From Monocercomonoides exilis (Eukaryota > Preaxostyla > Oxymonadida > Polymastigidae): a stretch of 64,000 nt of DNA. The notes under the pieces are model-generated. The model saw only the letters and a list, made by a program, of their open reading frames with translations. It had not been told where the DNA came from and made no database searches. Position numbers and translations under genes: made by a program. Positions 23,595 through 33,969 of this stretch are shown here, in pieces. Where the stretch lies: NCBI GenBank assembly GCA_001643675.2, contig LSRY02000009.1, positions 753,501 to 817,500 on the forward strand. The letters run 5' to 3'. Position 1 is the first letter of the stretch; the number at the start of each line of letters is the position of its first letter.

Positions 23595-24623
23595 CATATT
23601 CAGACGAACACTGTTGTCAATGATAGGAAAAAAGACAACTTCGATGAAGAAGATGAAAAAGTCAACATTTCAAAAGTCTGTCCCTATCAATACACCAAAA
23701 GGAACTTCGAACTTGAAGCTTCTCATCCTCGAAATGTCGACATCCAAAGGCTCTCTGCATCAAATCAACTAACTCTTCTTTCATTTTTCACTCTTCATCA
23801 AAACCTTCATGATCAGCATCATTATTCTAACTCTATCATCTTCAATATTGATGAATCTTCTTATAGACTCTCTGATTCTTTCTCAACTCTTGTTTTTCAT
23901 CCTTCCGACATGCCTCCTTGTTTCTCCAAAACACCGATGAATATTCCAAATGCAACTCTCGTTGTTGCAGCTGCAGCTGATGGATGTTGCCTAAAAAGCG
24001 TCGTTCTGTGGCCTTGTCGGAAACTGCCAGATGAACTGTGCCTTGTTCTGAGTTCGCAGTTGGATGTTTGGGGTGAAAATGAAGGCTGGATGACTGAAGC
24101 GCTATTCCTCAAACACAATGAAGAAGTGTTGCTTCCAGGGATCACGCATAGAAAAGAAACTTTGAAGAAGAATGATGAACGTTGCCTTCTCCTTCTTGAT
24201 TCTCATTCTTCAAGAGCGCAGCCTGACTTGTGGAAGATGTTTGTTGATTCTTCAATGGATGTCGTCACCTTTGTGCCCCACACCACTCACATCGCACAGC
24301 CGTTGGATCGTAGCGTATTAGCTGTTTTTTAAAAAACATTTATTTCCAATTACGAAGCACCTTCTTCTTCTTCTATTATTTTTCGACGAGAAGCATTAGC
24401 TGATGTGCTTCCACAAGCTTTTCAAACTTCTTTGTTGCCTTCAACAATCAAATCATCATTTGCGAAGAGCGGAGTGCTGTCACATCAGTGGAACGAAGTG
24501 TTAGCCAAGCTTCCAAAAGAACCTTCAGTCACTCTGAAGAAAAGAACAAAAAGGTTTGATTATTTTGGAAAATTAATTATTAACGAAGGATTTTTTTTTG
24601 AATGGAAGAAAGAAAAGAGTTAA
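23574..24623 (+). pseudogene. pogo/CENP-B-type DDE transposase, broken
   Basis: The frame shows the core of a DDE_1-family transposase: IIFNIDESSYRL (first Asp, about residue 92), CLLLLDSHSSRAQPDLW (second Asp, about residue 208) and FVPHTTHIAQPLDRSVLAVF (hallmark H-x-x-QPLD block, about residues 233-252). A TAA at 24330-24332 interrupts it, but the same frame continues immediately with KTFISNYEAPSSSS and on to 24623, so a single nonsense change is likely. The N-terminal DNA-binding domains are missing and the first codons lie inside an inverted-repeat arm, so the ATG is probably not a true start. It should be inactive. Confidence 0.8.
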
Positions 24624-24802
24624 AAAATGAAGAAAAAGATAATGAAGAAACTGAAAAGGCTTTGTTTGAAGATGAAAAACCGAAAAAAAGAAAATTCAAC
24701 CCATTGAAGATTTTAAATGATGATTATTCTGATGAAGAAAAAAAAGAAAGAAATACTCGAAAAATTGTGAAACGAGCGCTTGTTGATTATATTTATTATT
24801 AA
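24602..24802 (+). pseudogene. Charged tail frame after the pogo-like transposase
   Basis: A 66-codon frame overlaps the end of the transposase frame by 22 nt and is rich in Lys/Glu with a basic end (EEKKERNTRKIVKRALVDY). It may be the frameshifted C-terminal tail of the same transposase. AT-rich sequence follows, with TATAAATCACCCTATA near 24896 that may mark the element end. Confidence 0.35.
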
Positions 24803-24942
24803 TTTTTTTTTAAAAAAAAAACAAAATCAATACACAATACACAAAAATAAATTCATTTATTTTTTGTTCGGTTTTTCAAAAAAAATATTCGGGTATATAA
24901 ATCACCCTATATGAGTAATAAAAATCAATACATCTCATTTTT

Positions 24943-26389
24943 TCAAACATTAACAAAATAATGTGAAAATTTCAACGATAGTCCATGATAATATTGTCTG
25001 TTTAGAAAATCAAATAATTCATGAAATTTTGTGATGGTGTCTTCGTATCCTTCTTCTTCCAGCTTTTCAGTCACTTTCCTTTTTGAAGCTTTTCTTTTCG
25101 CTTCTTCCATTTCATCATCTTCCTCTTCTTTCAATCTTCTTGAAACATTCTTAAAGAACCGTAAGCATTCATATACCACACCTTCGCTCAACGTTGGAAG
25201 CTGTATCACCTCCAAAACAACATCAACTGCTCCTCCTTTTAATAAGTCTTCAACTCTCACACTCTATTTTCTGCTGCATTTCCCAAGGAATAAATGCACT
25301 TGTATCTAATTTCTTCATTATTCCCTTTTGCTGCTCGATAAACCTGAACAATGCCTCCAATAAGTATCGTAATTTCTTCATTCTTCAATTTGCATCTGCA
25401 AAAATAAACATAAAACATTCGAAACCATCTGATCAATGCAAATTCTTCTTTAGTTTCTTTTCCTCGTTCCACTTCTTTTCTCTTCCAATTCACAAACTTT
25501 AACAGTTCTTCTAATTCTCTTGCTGCCTCTCTCACAAAATGCAGCTCATTCACAATAACTTCTTTCAAGCTGTAATCATTGAAGCATCTGTATATAAAAA
25601 ATTGCCAAGCAGATTGATAGGCCAGATGCGTAAGATTTCTGTGTTTCTGTTGATGCTCGATGATTTCAGTTATTTCATTCAAATATAGTTCTTGTTTCAT
25701 TTCCTAATCAGAAATAAGAGGGGGAAAAAGCAAACATTAGAAAAATGAAAAAGAAGTGCGCATACACAATATCCTATTTCGCTCAAAGCCAGCAAAGCCA
25801 TTTCATTTTCTTTTCGAGTCTCTTCGCTTTCCTCTTTCTTTGAGGCAGCTTTCAGAAGGCAAGATAAACAAATTGAAAGCAATTCTGGTGTGAAGCTGCA
25901 GCTTAGAAAAAGACAGCATTCACAAAGATCAATAATAAGCTTTTCGTTCTTTTCTTCTTTTTTCTCATTTTCGTAAAAAATCATCTTTTCAAATCTTTTG
26001 TTCAATTCAGAATTATAAAAACCACGACTCCACACATTCTTCAGTACTTTGCAATATCCAATATGCTTCAGCAGCAAAATTGCATTTTCTATCGTCATTT
26101 TCTTTTCTTCAATCATTTTGTATATTTTGTTGAATGTTTCTTTGTTGAAAATTGATCTGAATTCTTTTTTATTCATTTCCTCCAAAAGTCCATTCATTTC
26201 ACAAATTTTCTGTTTTTGTTCATCTTCATCGCAATTTTCGAGATCGTCAAGCAACTCTTCAGAATAAAAAGAAAGCAAAGTGTTGAATATTTAAAAAAAA
26301 AATGAAAAATTAAACAAACTCAAAAACTTTTCTCTTGTGGGAATCTTTCGAATCTCATCGATATGCTTATCATCAATGCGCAACGTCAT
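24943..26389 (-). pseudogene. Family copy A: three exons, frameshift in exon 3
   Basis: Exon 1 is 26389-26320 (70 nt; MTLRIDDKHIDEIRKIPTRE onward), exon 2 is 26256-25766 (491 nt) and exon 3 is 25703-24943. The introns (26257-26319 with GTTTGT...GAAG; 25704-25765 with GTATGC...TTAG) join in phase. Exon 2 carries the family core DEDEQKQKICEMNGLLEEMN, AILLLKHIGYCKVLKN and LCECCLFLSC. Exon 3 carries QELYLNEITEIIEHQQKH and VNELHFVREA. At about 25262 one base is missing relative to sister copies, giving a TGA after NRV, while the tail (VEDLLKGGAVDVVLE to HYFVNV) continues in the next frame. Exon 3 is 761 nt versus 762 in B and E, consistent with a 1-nt deletion. The family function is unknown; the fold is probably helical, perhaps armadillo-like. 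Confidence 0.8.
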
Positions 26390-27600
26390 TCTGTTAATAG
26401 GAAAAAAAACGTAATATTTATTGAGCAAACATTTGTACAAAATGAACAATCGATAAATGCAAACATGTTTGATTATCTTGCAAAACGAAAAGGTTGCAAC
26501 CACAAAAACAATTGCCCGATATTTAAAAAAAGTGTGAAAAATGAATATTCACCTATACAAATGATTTCGGTTGGAAAAGGTCAGAAATGCAAATTGTTTT
26601 GCTTCTGTTTGATCAAACCATCGAAAATAATGATTCTTCAATGGATTTCGAATTTTGAGACATTTTGTTCTATGAGTTGAATTTCCTCCAGTTATGTTGA
26701 CTAGGAAATATCAAATGCCAAAAAGGAGTTTTGCTGAGGAGAAAAAGCAAAACAAGCAAATATTCTTCTTGAAGAGAAAAGAATACTAATTTTTAATAAT
26801 AAAGTGAATTAAATTAAAAAAGGCAGAGAATGTTAATGTGTGTGCGCATGAATGATTCTGTTTTTTATCTTATTTTTCTATTTCCTGTTTTCATTCGTGA
26901 TGACTTTCAGGATTGTTGAAGAAGAAAGAACTGAAAAAGCAAAAAATCAAAAAGAATTGATGATTCAAGGCAAAATGCACACAAACGGAAGGAGGACATG
27001 GAAAGCATGTTTCATTGCGAAATTAGTCCACAAGGAAAATTTGTAAAGGCCATCTCCAACATCAAAAAATACAGGGTTAAACAAATGGAGGAATTACAAC
27101 AATGATTGCTGTGAGCTTTTTTCTCAATTGTTCATTGAGCACTTTTAACACATAACAGCATTTTGGATTCAATTGCATGATAATTGGAAAGGAAATGCAT
27201 CAAAGTCAGCTGTGCTCATGAGCTGAATCTGGATGAAAGCGAGCAAATAACATTATCTTCAATAAGCAAAAATACCAGAAGTTATGAATCAGTGAATTCA
27301 GCTACTGTTTTCAAAGAATGAAGAGACCTGAAGGGAATTTTGATTCATTGTGCGAGAAATCCTTTTGTGCAAACGCAATCTTCATTCAGTCAATCCGAAT
27401 CTCTTCTCGGTGCTTCGTTGCCATATCTTGTCACAATGGATTTTAAATGTGAATTCAAATTCAAATTAATGGACTTTTCAATCCTCCGTTTTCCCCATAA
27501 AAGCCTCACAATCATCAGAGAAAATACCCGCCATTTCACTCAAAATTCATCTGATTCTATCAAAATGTTTCATCAGCAGCATCTTTCTATTCCATCATTT
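26390..27600. other. No intact gene; a short exon-like fragment
   Basis: Mostly AT-rich. At 26911-27046 a piece follows a TTTCAG acceptor-like site and reads IVEEERTEKAKNQKELMIQG to a stop at 27046, but no partner exon was found. A 96-codon frame at 27340-27630 has no recognisable features. Confidence 0.4.
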
Positions 27601-27629
27601 TATCGGTCTCTCATATCATTCAACTTCTG

Positions 27630-28719
27630 AAGTTGTTAAATCTGCTGAAAAGACACAACTCGCAGCCGCAGCTGTTGCTAATTCTGTATGCATCGACGAT
27701 GATCATTTGAAGGATTTGCATTCAATTTCATCATCATCATCATCATCTTCCTCTTCCTCTTCCTCTTCCTCTTCCTCTTCTTTGTCTTCTTCAACTGGAG
27801 CAGCACGCGGATCAACTTCGCCATTCCGGAGGCGGAAAAGCGACGAGAAGAAGGCAGCAGAAGATGATAAGCCATCATCAGTACCTGCGATTGACCCTTC
27901 GGATGCATCTGCGGTTGCGACGTCATACGCTTCGACAGGAGCAATGGACAATATCGAGAGACGGCTGAGGGTTGTTGCATCTGAAGAATGTGAGGTGCAT
28001 GCAAATCACAAGAAGCTGTAATTGCTGATGCTTCAGTTGTAGCTGCGGGCGGTGCTATATGGAGGTGTTGTGTGTGCGTACGATGTGGCGATTTCTGCGA
28101 TGCTTTCGGTTTCGCTGGTGGCGCAGCTTCCGTCGCTTGCAGCGTCTGTGGGAACGAAGCCAGAGGGAAAGCAGATTTTTGTATCGGCTGTATGAATGCG
28201 TTCCCTTCGATCTGCGACCTGTTTGACCCTTCACTGCAAATATGGTGATCGCCGCAGTCGAGGCGTGTGGTAGTGAAGCTGGACGAGGAAGTGATGGGGC
28301 GAGGGGTTGCAGTGTGTGAAGTGGAGGAGATTGTGGAAAATGGGCTGTCGGCAGCGGGGATGAGAATGAAAGGTGTGGTTCTGTTGCTGGCTGTGCTGAA
28401 GGAGCGAAAAGAAGCAGAGGAAAGTGATTTGAATGAGGAGAAAGGCGAGTATCCGACAGCGCACAGAGTGTTTGTGGAGAGAATCAAAGAGAACCAGGGG
28501 AAGCAGGAAGAAGCGACGGAGCTGCTGGCTGTGGAGGCACTTGGGCTGAGTCGGCTGAGTATGCTGAGGTTTGTGAAAGCAGGGACTGAGGCGGACAAGT
28601 TGTATTCAGTGGAACCTGAAATGAACAGATCTTCGCCAGGAGATGATATTCAACTGGAGAACAGGAGACCAGCAGAAGCAGCAGATGGGTCATTGGGCTC
28701 AACTTCAGACAAAAATTGA
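27630..28719 (+). pseudogene. Broken coding locus with a Ser run, unidentified
   Basis: Plus-strand frame around 27630-28021 reads EVVKSAEKTQLAAAAVANSV, then a Ser run from TCA/TCT repeats (about 27728-27790), then ARGSTSPFRRRKSDEKKAAE, and stops at 28021. Frame 28267-28719 (150 codons) reads EVMGRGVAVCEVEEIVENGL and ATELLAVEALGLSRLSMLRF. About 245 nt with stops in every frame separates them. A 306-codon minus-strand frame over the same DNA has random-looking composition. I cannot name the product. A split gene with a long intron is possible, a pseudogene more likely. Confidence 0.35.
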
Positions 28720-29281
28720 AGAAAAGGAAGAAGAAAAGTCTGCGTTTAATTCATTTCTGGTTGATCTTTTTCTCTTTTCGGCTTAGAAGATGTATTATTT
28801 GTGAATTTGGATGGCTTATCCAAGATGCATCCATGCAAAAAATTCCAACCTTCTCTTGCTTCATTCAGCTCAGGCGAGACTGTTGTCAAAAATTGATCCA
28901 CACAAAATATTTTACAAAAATAATCTATTGTTGATCATTGCTCAAAAAACGGGTTTTGAATGAATTAGCAGAATTTCTCCTCATTACGCACATCAAAGAA
29001 GGAAAAACATGAAGCAGAAAATAATTCAAAAACGGACATTGGTAGTTTATGACAAAGAAAAAAAGCATGTGGAGGAAATGAAATACCTCGTTCGGTTGGG
29101 TGCATTTTTCAGTGAAGTTGAATCAAATTATCAGAGATCATTTGTCCTTCTGGAAGAAAACTGATTAAGGAAGATTCAACAACGAACATGGTTCCATTGG
29201 CGCAACATTTTATAATTTTAATGAAAGATTCGCTGAAAACAGCAGCAATTATTCTCCAACCGATACACAATCAAATGAAAT
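28720..29281. other. No gene recognised
   Basis: AT-rich stretch with short frames only, ending at the TA (29282-29283) flanking the foldback element. Confidence 0.5.
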
Positions 29282-29283
29282 TA

Positions 29284-30340
29284 GGGTGGTTTTTTTATCC
29301 GGACTTTTTTTTTCCGAACAAAAATTTAAAATAAAAATATCTCAACAAATATTCAATATTAATTTACAGAAATTTGTACAGTTGTATATTATCATATATG
29401 GCATCTATTCACATACAAATTTTTAATAGCAGTGTTGTATATTTTTTTGAAATAAATTATTTTTATTTTTGAAAATCCGACTTTTGATAAAATTTTCTAT
29501 TTTAATGAAATGATTCAATTCATCTTTTAATCGCACATCTTATTTTTTCAATGTAATAAGCAATTCTGGTTATTTTTTATTTTCGCTTATTTGCTCTTTC
29601 TTACGGAATAAAAATTTATCATTTTTGAAAAATCATTGTCAATGGGACAACTTAAAAAATATTTTTCATTAAATGCAGAAACATCCAACTAAAACCAACA
29701 CTTGCATTATTTAATATTATAGTTATATAAAATTACTGCCTTGTTGTTATTAATAATAATTTAAAAGAGATTTCATAAATGTAATGTGTTTTGAAAATAG
29801 TTTGTTCTTAATGTTTTTTTTTTTAGAAATTTGGATAAAATTTATTTTTTTGAAGCTTCACGGAATAATTTTTATTATAACTTTGTAATGATTTTATATA
29901 ACTATTTTGTTAATTAATGAAAGTGTTGGTTTTAGTTGGATGTTTCTGCATTTAATGAAAAATATTTTTTAAGTTGTCCCATTGACAATGATTTTTTGAA
30001 AATAACAGATTTTCATTCCGTAAGAAAGAGCAAATAAGCGAAAATAAAAAATAACCAGAATTGCTTATTACATTGAAAAAATAAGATGTGCGATTAAAAG
30101 ATGAATTGAATCATTTCATTAAAATAGAAAATTTTATCAAAAGTCGGATTTTCAAAAATAAAAATAATTTATTTCAAAAAAATATACAACACTGCTATTA
30201 AAAATTTGTATGTGAATAGATGCCATATATGATAATATACAACTGTACAAATTTCTGTAAATTAATATTGAATATTTGTTGAGATATTTTTATTTTAAAT
30301 TTTTGTTCGGAAAAAAAAAGTCCGGATAAAAAAACCAACC
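29284..30340. mobile_element. Foldback (snap-back) element with about 450-bp inverted arms
   Basis: The left arm (29284 to about 29740) is repeated almost perfectly in reverse at about 29885-30340, leaving a loop of about 145 bp. Ends read GGGTGGTTTTTTTATCCGGA and its near complement ending CCGGATAAAAAAACCAACC. TA lies immediately outside both ends (29282-29283, 30341-30342). No open frame is inside, so it is non-autonomous. TA flanks suggest mobilisation by a Tc1/mariner or pogo-type transposase. Near-identity of the arms implies recent origin or ongoing arm conversion. Confidence 0.9.
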
Positions 30341-30342
30341 TA

Positions 30343-31234
30343 TGTTTGTTCAGCTAAATCTTTTTTTGCGGATGAATTTTTACAAAGTTTCCTGGAAATT
30401 CATCTTCAAGTGGAATTATCAGTTGCTTTTTTCATATTTTTGACTGTTCAATTGGTTTGAGATGAAAAAACAAACAAAATGACGATTTGTCTGATAAAGT
30501 TTATCTTGAGTCGTCCAAACTGAAATTCCAAGAAATAGCACATTGCTGTCAATATGCGAATAATTGATTTCTTCTTCTCTCGAAAAACCAAGTGATTTCT
30601 TATCCTTTCAATGATTTGAATCTGGGAAAAAAGGATTTTCATATTTCTTAAAAAAATGATAAGCCTTCAAAATCTATTTTTTTTCCGTTTCAATAAATTT
30701 TCCATTTGCATTCATTTTGTTTTCCTCATATGACAAAACCAATCGCATATTTTCTTCATAATTCTATTTTCAACGGTTTTCCAAGCAATATCGCAAATGG
30801 TTTATCTTTCTATCTTTCCACCCCTCAAATTAGTCGATTTCCGACTCTTCGATGAAAAGAAATCCCTTTGTTATCTTTTCAATTCCATCATGTTTCATTG
30901 AAAAAATTAACAGAATCCGATTATCGTCCAATACATTCCTCTTGCATAATTTCTCCAGCTCTCCTCATTCTCACTCGATATTTCACCATGAAAGGTGGTA
31001 TCTGCCATTTCAAACAAAAAGTCAGATTCCCTGATTTGAAAAAGACAATGCGCATAAATATCTTTTCAACATACAGATAGACAAAAAAAAATATAAACAT
31101 AAAGCTTATATATATCAACGACCTTTCTGTTGTATTTCCATGTTAGTCCAATTATATAAATCTCTAATCAAAAATGCAAAATCAATGCATCTCAATCGTT
31201 GCCATTTTTAATCACATGAAATAATATTTATGAT
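30343..31234. other. No gene recognised
   Basis: AT-rich sequence with only short frames lacking any conserved pattern. Confidence 0.5.
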
Positions 31235-31239
31235 TCTAG

Positions 31240-31425
31240 AGGAAAGACCCACTCATCGAACTCTCATTTTGCCAACTGATTTGGGACAAAATTTTTTGCA
31301 TTATGAATTTTGTTCCACACAATTCTTTCAAGATTTTTCTCAACTTTTTTATATTTCAATATTCAATATAGCACTGCAATGTCAGTTTTGTTATTATACG
31401 ATTGCAAAAAAAGTTTGGAATATCA
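31240..31425 (+). repeat. Dispersed repeat, copy 2
   Basis: Diverged copy of 994-1170 in the same orientation (shared GGGACAAAATT, ATGAATTTTGTT, TTTTTCTCAACTTTTTT and TACGATTGCA). It lies about 60 bp outside the left end of the DIRS-like element and is not part of it. Confidence 0.6.
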
Positions 31426-31484
31426 TATGAATTTTCATAAATGATTAAAGTGTAGAGTACCTTAATTCTCCAGAACAAACGATC

Positions 31485-31512
31485 AACTACAACACCTCTT
31501 GTTATGGGAGTA
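31485..31512 (+). repeat. Left inverted terminal repeat of the DIRS-like element
   Basis: Exact reverse complement of 35248-35275 over 28 bp. Confidence 0.9.
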
Positions 31513-31553
31513 AGGAGCCTATTAAGGGCTCTGTCGCTTTCCAGATCTTTGAC

Positions 31554-31895
31554 ATGGAAGTATCAACTGCAGGACCTGCATCGGGACTGAGCAGAATTTT
31601 TACACTCGGCGGATCAACGGGCGATGTGGGATTATCTCAGCCTATCTCCTCAAGCAGTACACTTGCTTCCGACCAGTTTCCATTGACTTCACAACTGGCA
31701 CCAACAGAGCTGACAGATAGCCAAGTTCCGTCATTTTCTTCGCTTTGTGCTGCCTTATTTAATGATAACATCAATTCCTCTGTATTCGATCTTCACACTG
31801 ATTCAGCAGACTTAGCTGACAAGGTTGAACAAAGTGAGTCCGTTGTTTCCACACCATTAATCCACCAGAACATCAATCCAAACAAGAATATATGA
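31554..31895 (+). CDS. ORF1 of DIRS-like element, gag position
   Basis: A 113-residue Ser/Thr-rich frame beginning with ATG 42 nt after the left inverted repeat (SGLSRIFTLGGSTGDVGLSQ) and ending with TGA. Its position matches the gag-like first ORF of DIRS elements, but no zinc knuckle or known motif is visible. The next frame (+1) opens just downstream, so frameshifting or reinitiation could express the polymerase. Confidence 0.5.
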   Translation: MEVSTAGPASGLSRIFTLGGSTGDVGLSQPISSSSTLASDQFPLTSQLAPTELTDSQVPSFSSLCAALFNDNINSSVFDLHTDSADLADKVEQSESVVSTPLIHQNINPNKNI

Positions 31896-31908
31896 CAATC
31901 AAAGATAA

Positions 31909-33969
31909 AACATATATAAAAGGAATAATATTCAAAAAGAGAATCCATCATCAGAGCAAAACGCGCAAGAACCTTTTTTTTCGGAGTGCGACCTCCCAAG
32001 GAGACACCAGACCAGAAGGAAGGTCAAGCAAGACGTCGCAGAGAGTGGTTCGTCCATCGAGAACACCAGGAGTTTGGAGGAAAAAGTTGTTGGAGTGTGG
32101 ACTCAACTAGTCGCGGAAGAGTGGGATTCACTGGGGGTGCGCAGCGTAATGCGGGAAGGAATTTTACCAATTTGGAGGGGAAAGAGTGCAAGGGAGCGGC
32201 TGAAAAAGGAGGTGGAGGATGGAAGAGGTTTTCTTGGATCCAAGCGGGAAGAGGAAGAATGCGCGAAGTGTGTGCTGGAAGGTCTGGCGACGAAGATCCT
32301 GGTTCAGCTTCCACCAGGTTCAGCGAGATGTCTCAACTCGTTATTTTTTGTGAAAAAGAAGAACAGCAAATACAGGCAGATATTGGACTGCAGACCTCTC
32401 AACAGCGCGGTGAAAGGAACACACTTCAAAATGGAAGATCACAGGACTCTGGAGAAGTTACTTCAAAAAGAGGACTACGCTACAACAATATATTTTCCAC
32501 AATCGAACTTTCTAATTCCTGTTCACCCTTCTTTCGTTCTTTTTCTTTCTTTCACTTTCAGAGACAAAACACACACCTTCAAAGGAATGCCCCTCGGCTA
32601 CAAGGACGAGCCCCGCATTTTCACACGCGTGATGAGGATAGTCTCTCAAGAAATACGAAACAGATGGGGTCTGCACTGCCTAGCTTATCTGGACGATATC
32701 TTGCTGCTTCATCAAGACCCGAACAAGCTTCAGACAGCAACGAAGGAGAAAATCGCATGGCTTGGAAGGCTTGGACTGTTGGTCAACTTCGACCAGAGCA
32801 AACTGCAGCCGAGACAGACATTCAACTATCTAGGATAGACGTGGAGGACGAAGAGAGGTTCAGTCAGCCTGGAACAAGAGAGATGCAGGTCCTTGAGGAT
32901 GGAGTGCGAACGGTGGATGAGACTTGCAAGGAGAAACGCAGAAGTCCGGATCAAGAGTTTTGCATCGTTTGTAGGTCTCATCAGATCCACACGGTTCGTC
33001 ATCAGAGACGCTTCGCTTCAAATGAACAGATAATACCAGGCCCTCAATAGAGCTGTGAAGAAGGAAGGATGGTATGCGACGATGAGGGTCAACCTTTCGA
33101 TCATCAAGCAGATATATGGATGGAAGGCAAGGCTAACCAAGAAGGAACAAAGACCATGGACATCATTCGCAGCCCCCCAGGCAGTTCTTACTACGGATGC
33201 GGAACCCCGGGCTTGTGGAGCAACGCTGAGGATCAACGGAGACTTGTTTCATATTCACCAACCTTTCAACAAGGCCTTTTTCAGCCAATCCTCCAACTTC
33301 AAAAAGATGTTGGCTGTCCTTTTGGCCCTCAAACATTTTCGCGATCTCATAGCCAAACACAACGTCCGAAGGATTCTTCTGAGATCAGACAACACGACAG
33401 TGGTCAACGAAATCAATCGCCAGGCAGCGGGAGCGAATCTTCTTTCTCTGCTGAGGATTATCCGAAAGACGATAACAGAATGGAATATTCAAATGAGAGC
33501 GGTGCACCTTCCAAGAGCAAAGAACGAGACCGCGGACTCCTTATCAAGACTCCAGCGCGCGGAAGATTACGAGATCACAGACGAAGCATTAAGAGAGCTG
33601 GAACATCAGCTGGATCTAACAGTCGAACAGGACGCCTTTGAAAGCGCGACAAACAGGAAAACAATGACTTGGTTTGGACCAGGAAGTCCTGAGCTGGAGG
33701 ACGGACTACAAGCAGACTGGTAAGGAGCGGTGACCCTGGTGCATCCACCGATACCTCTGATTCTCCCTTGCTTAAGGAAGATTCGGGAGGAGCAGGCGAG
33801 AGTAGTGATTCTTTTTCCAGACTGGAGGTTACAGGTTTGGACACCTCTTCTGAGAGAGATGACGACATCTTCCATGAGATGGAGCGATTCGAGGAAAATA
33901 TTGAGGGCATGCCCAGGAATGAAGAGGTCAAGAGCATCAATCCCACCGGGACATAACTTTGCAGCATGA
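31909..33969 (+). pseudogene. Reverse transcriptase-RNase H of DIRS-like element, with in-frame stops
   Basis: One frame runs from about 31909 to a TGA at 33967-33969. RT motifs are SLFFVKKKNSKYRQILDCRP, FKGMPLGYKDEPRIFTRVM and the catalytic LAYLDDILLLHQ (about 32680-32710). The connection domain leads to RNase H with VLTTDAEPRACGATL, RRILLRSDNTTVVNEINR and HLPRAKNETADSLSR, the typical order for DIRS polymerases. After it comes HPPIPLILPCLRKI, also seen in DIRS polyproteins. Stops TAG 32836, TAA 33031 and TAA 33721 interrupt this frame, but there is no internal TGA and no frameshift. Under the standard code it is a pseudogene. If TAA/TAG are read as Gln it is one continuous protein ending at TGA. 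Confidence 0.8.

Noticed and set aside
27678-28598. A 306-codon minus-strand Ser/Pro/His-rich frame
   Set aside because: Its composition is what the reverse complement of the plus-strand fragments would give; no motif or start context supports it.
31986-33050. A 354-codon open frame over the reverse transcriptase
   Set aside because: It is an out-of-phase shadow; the RT and RNase H motifs lie in another frame over the same DNA.
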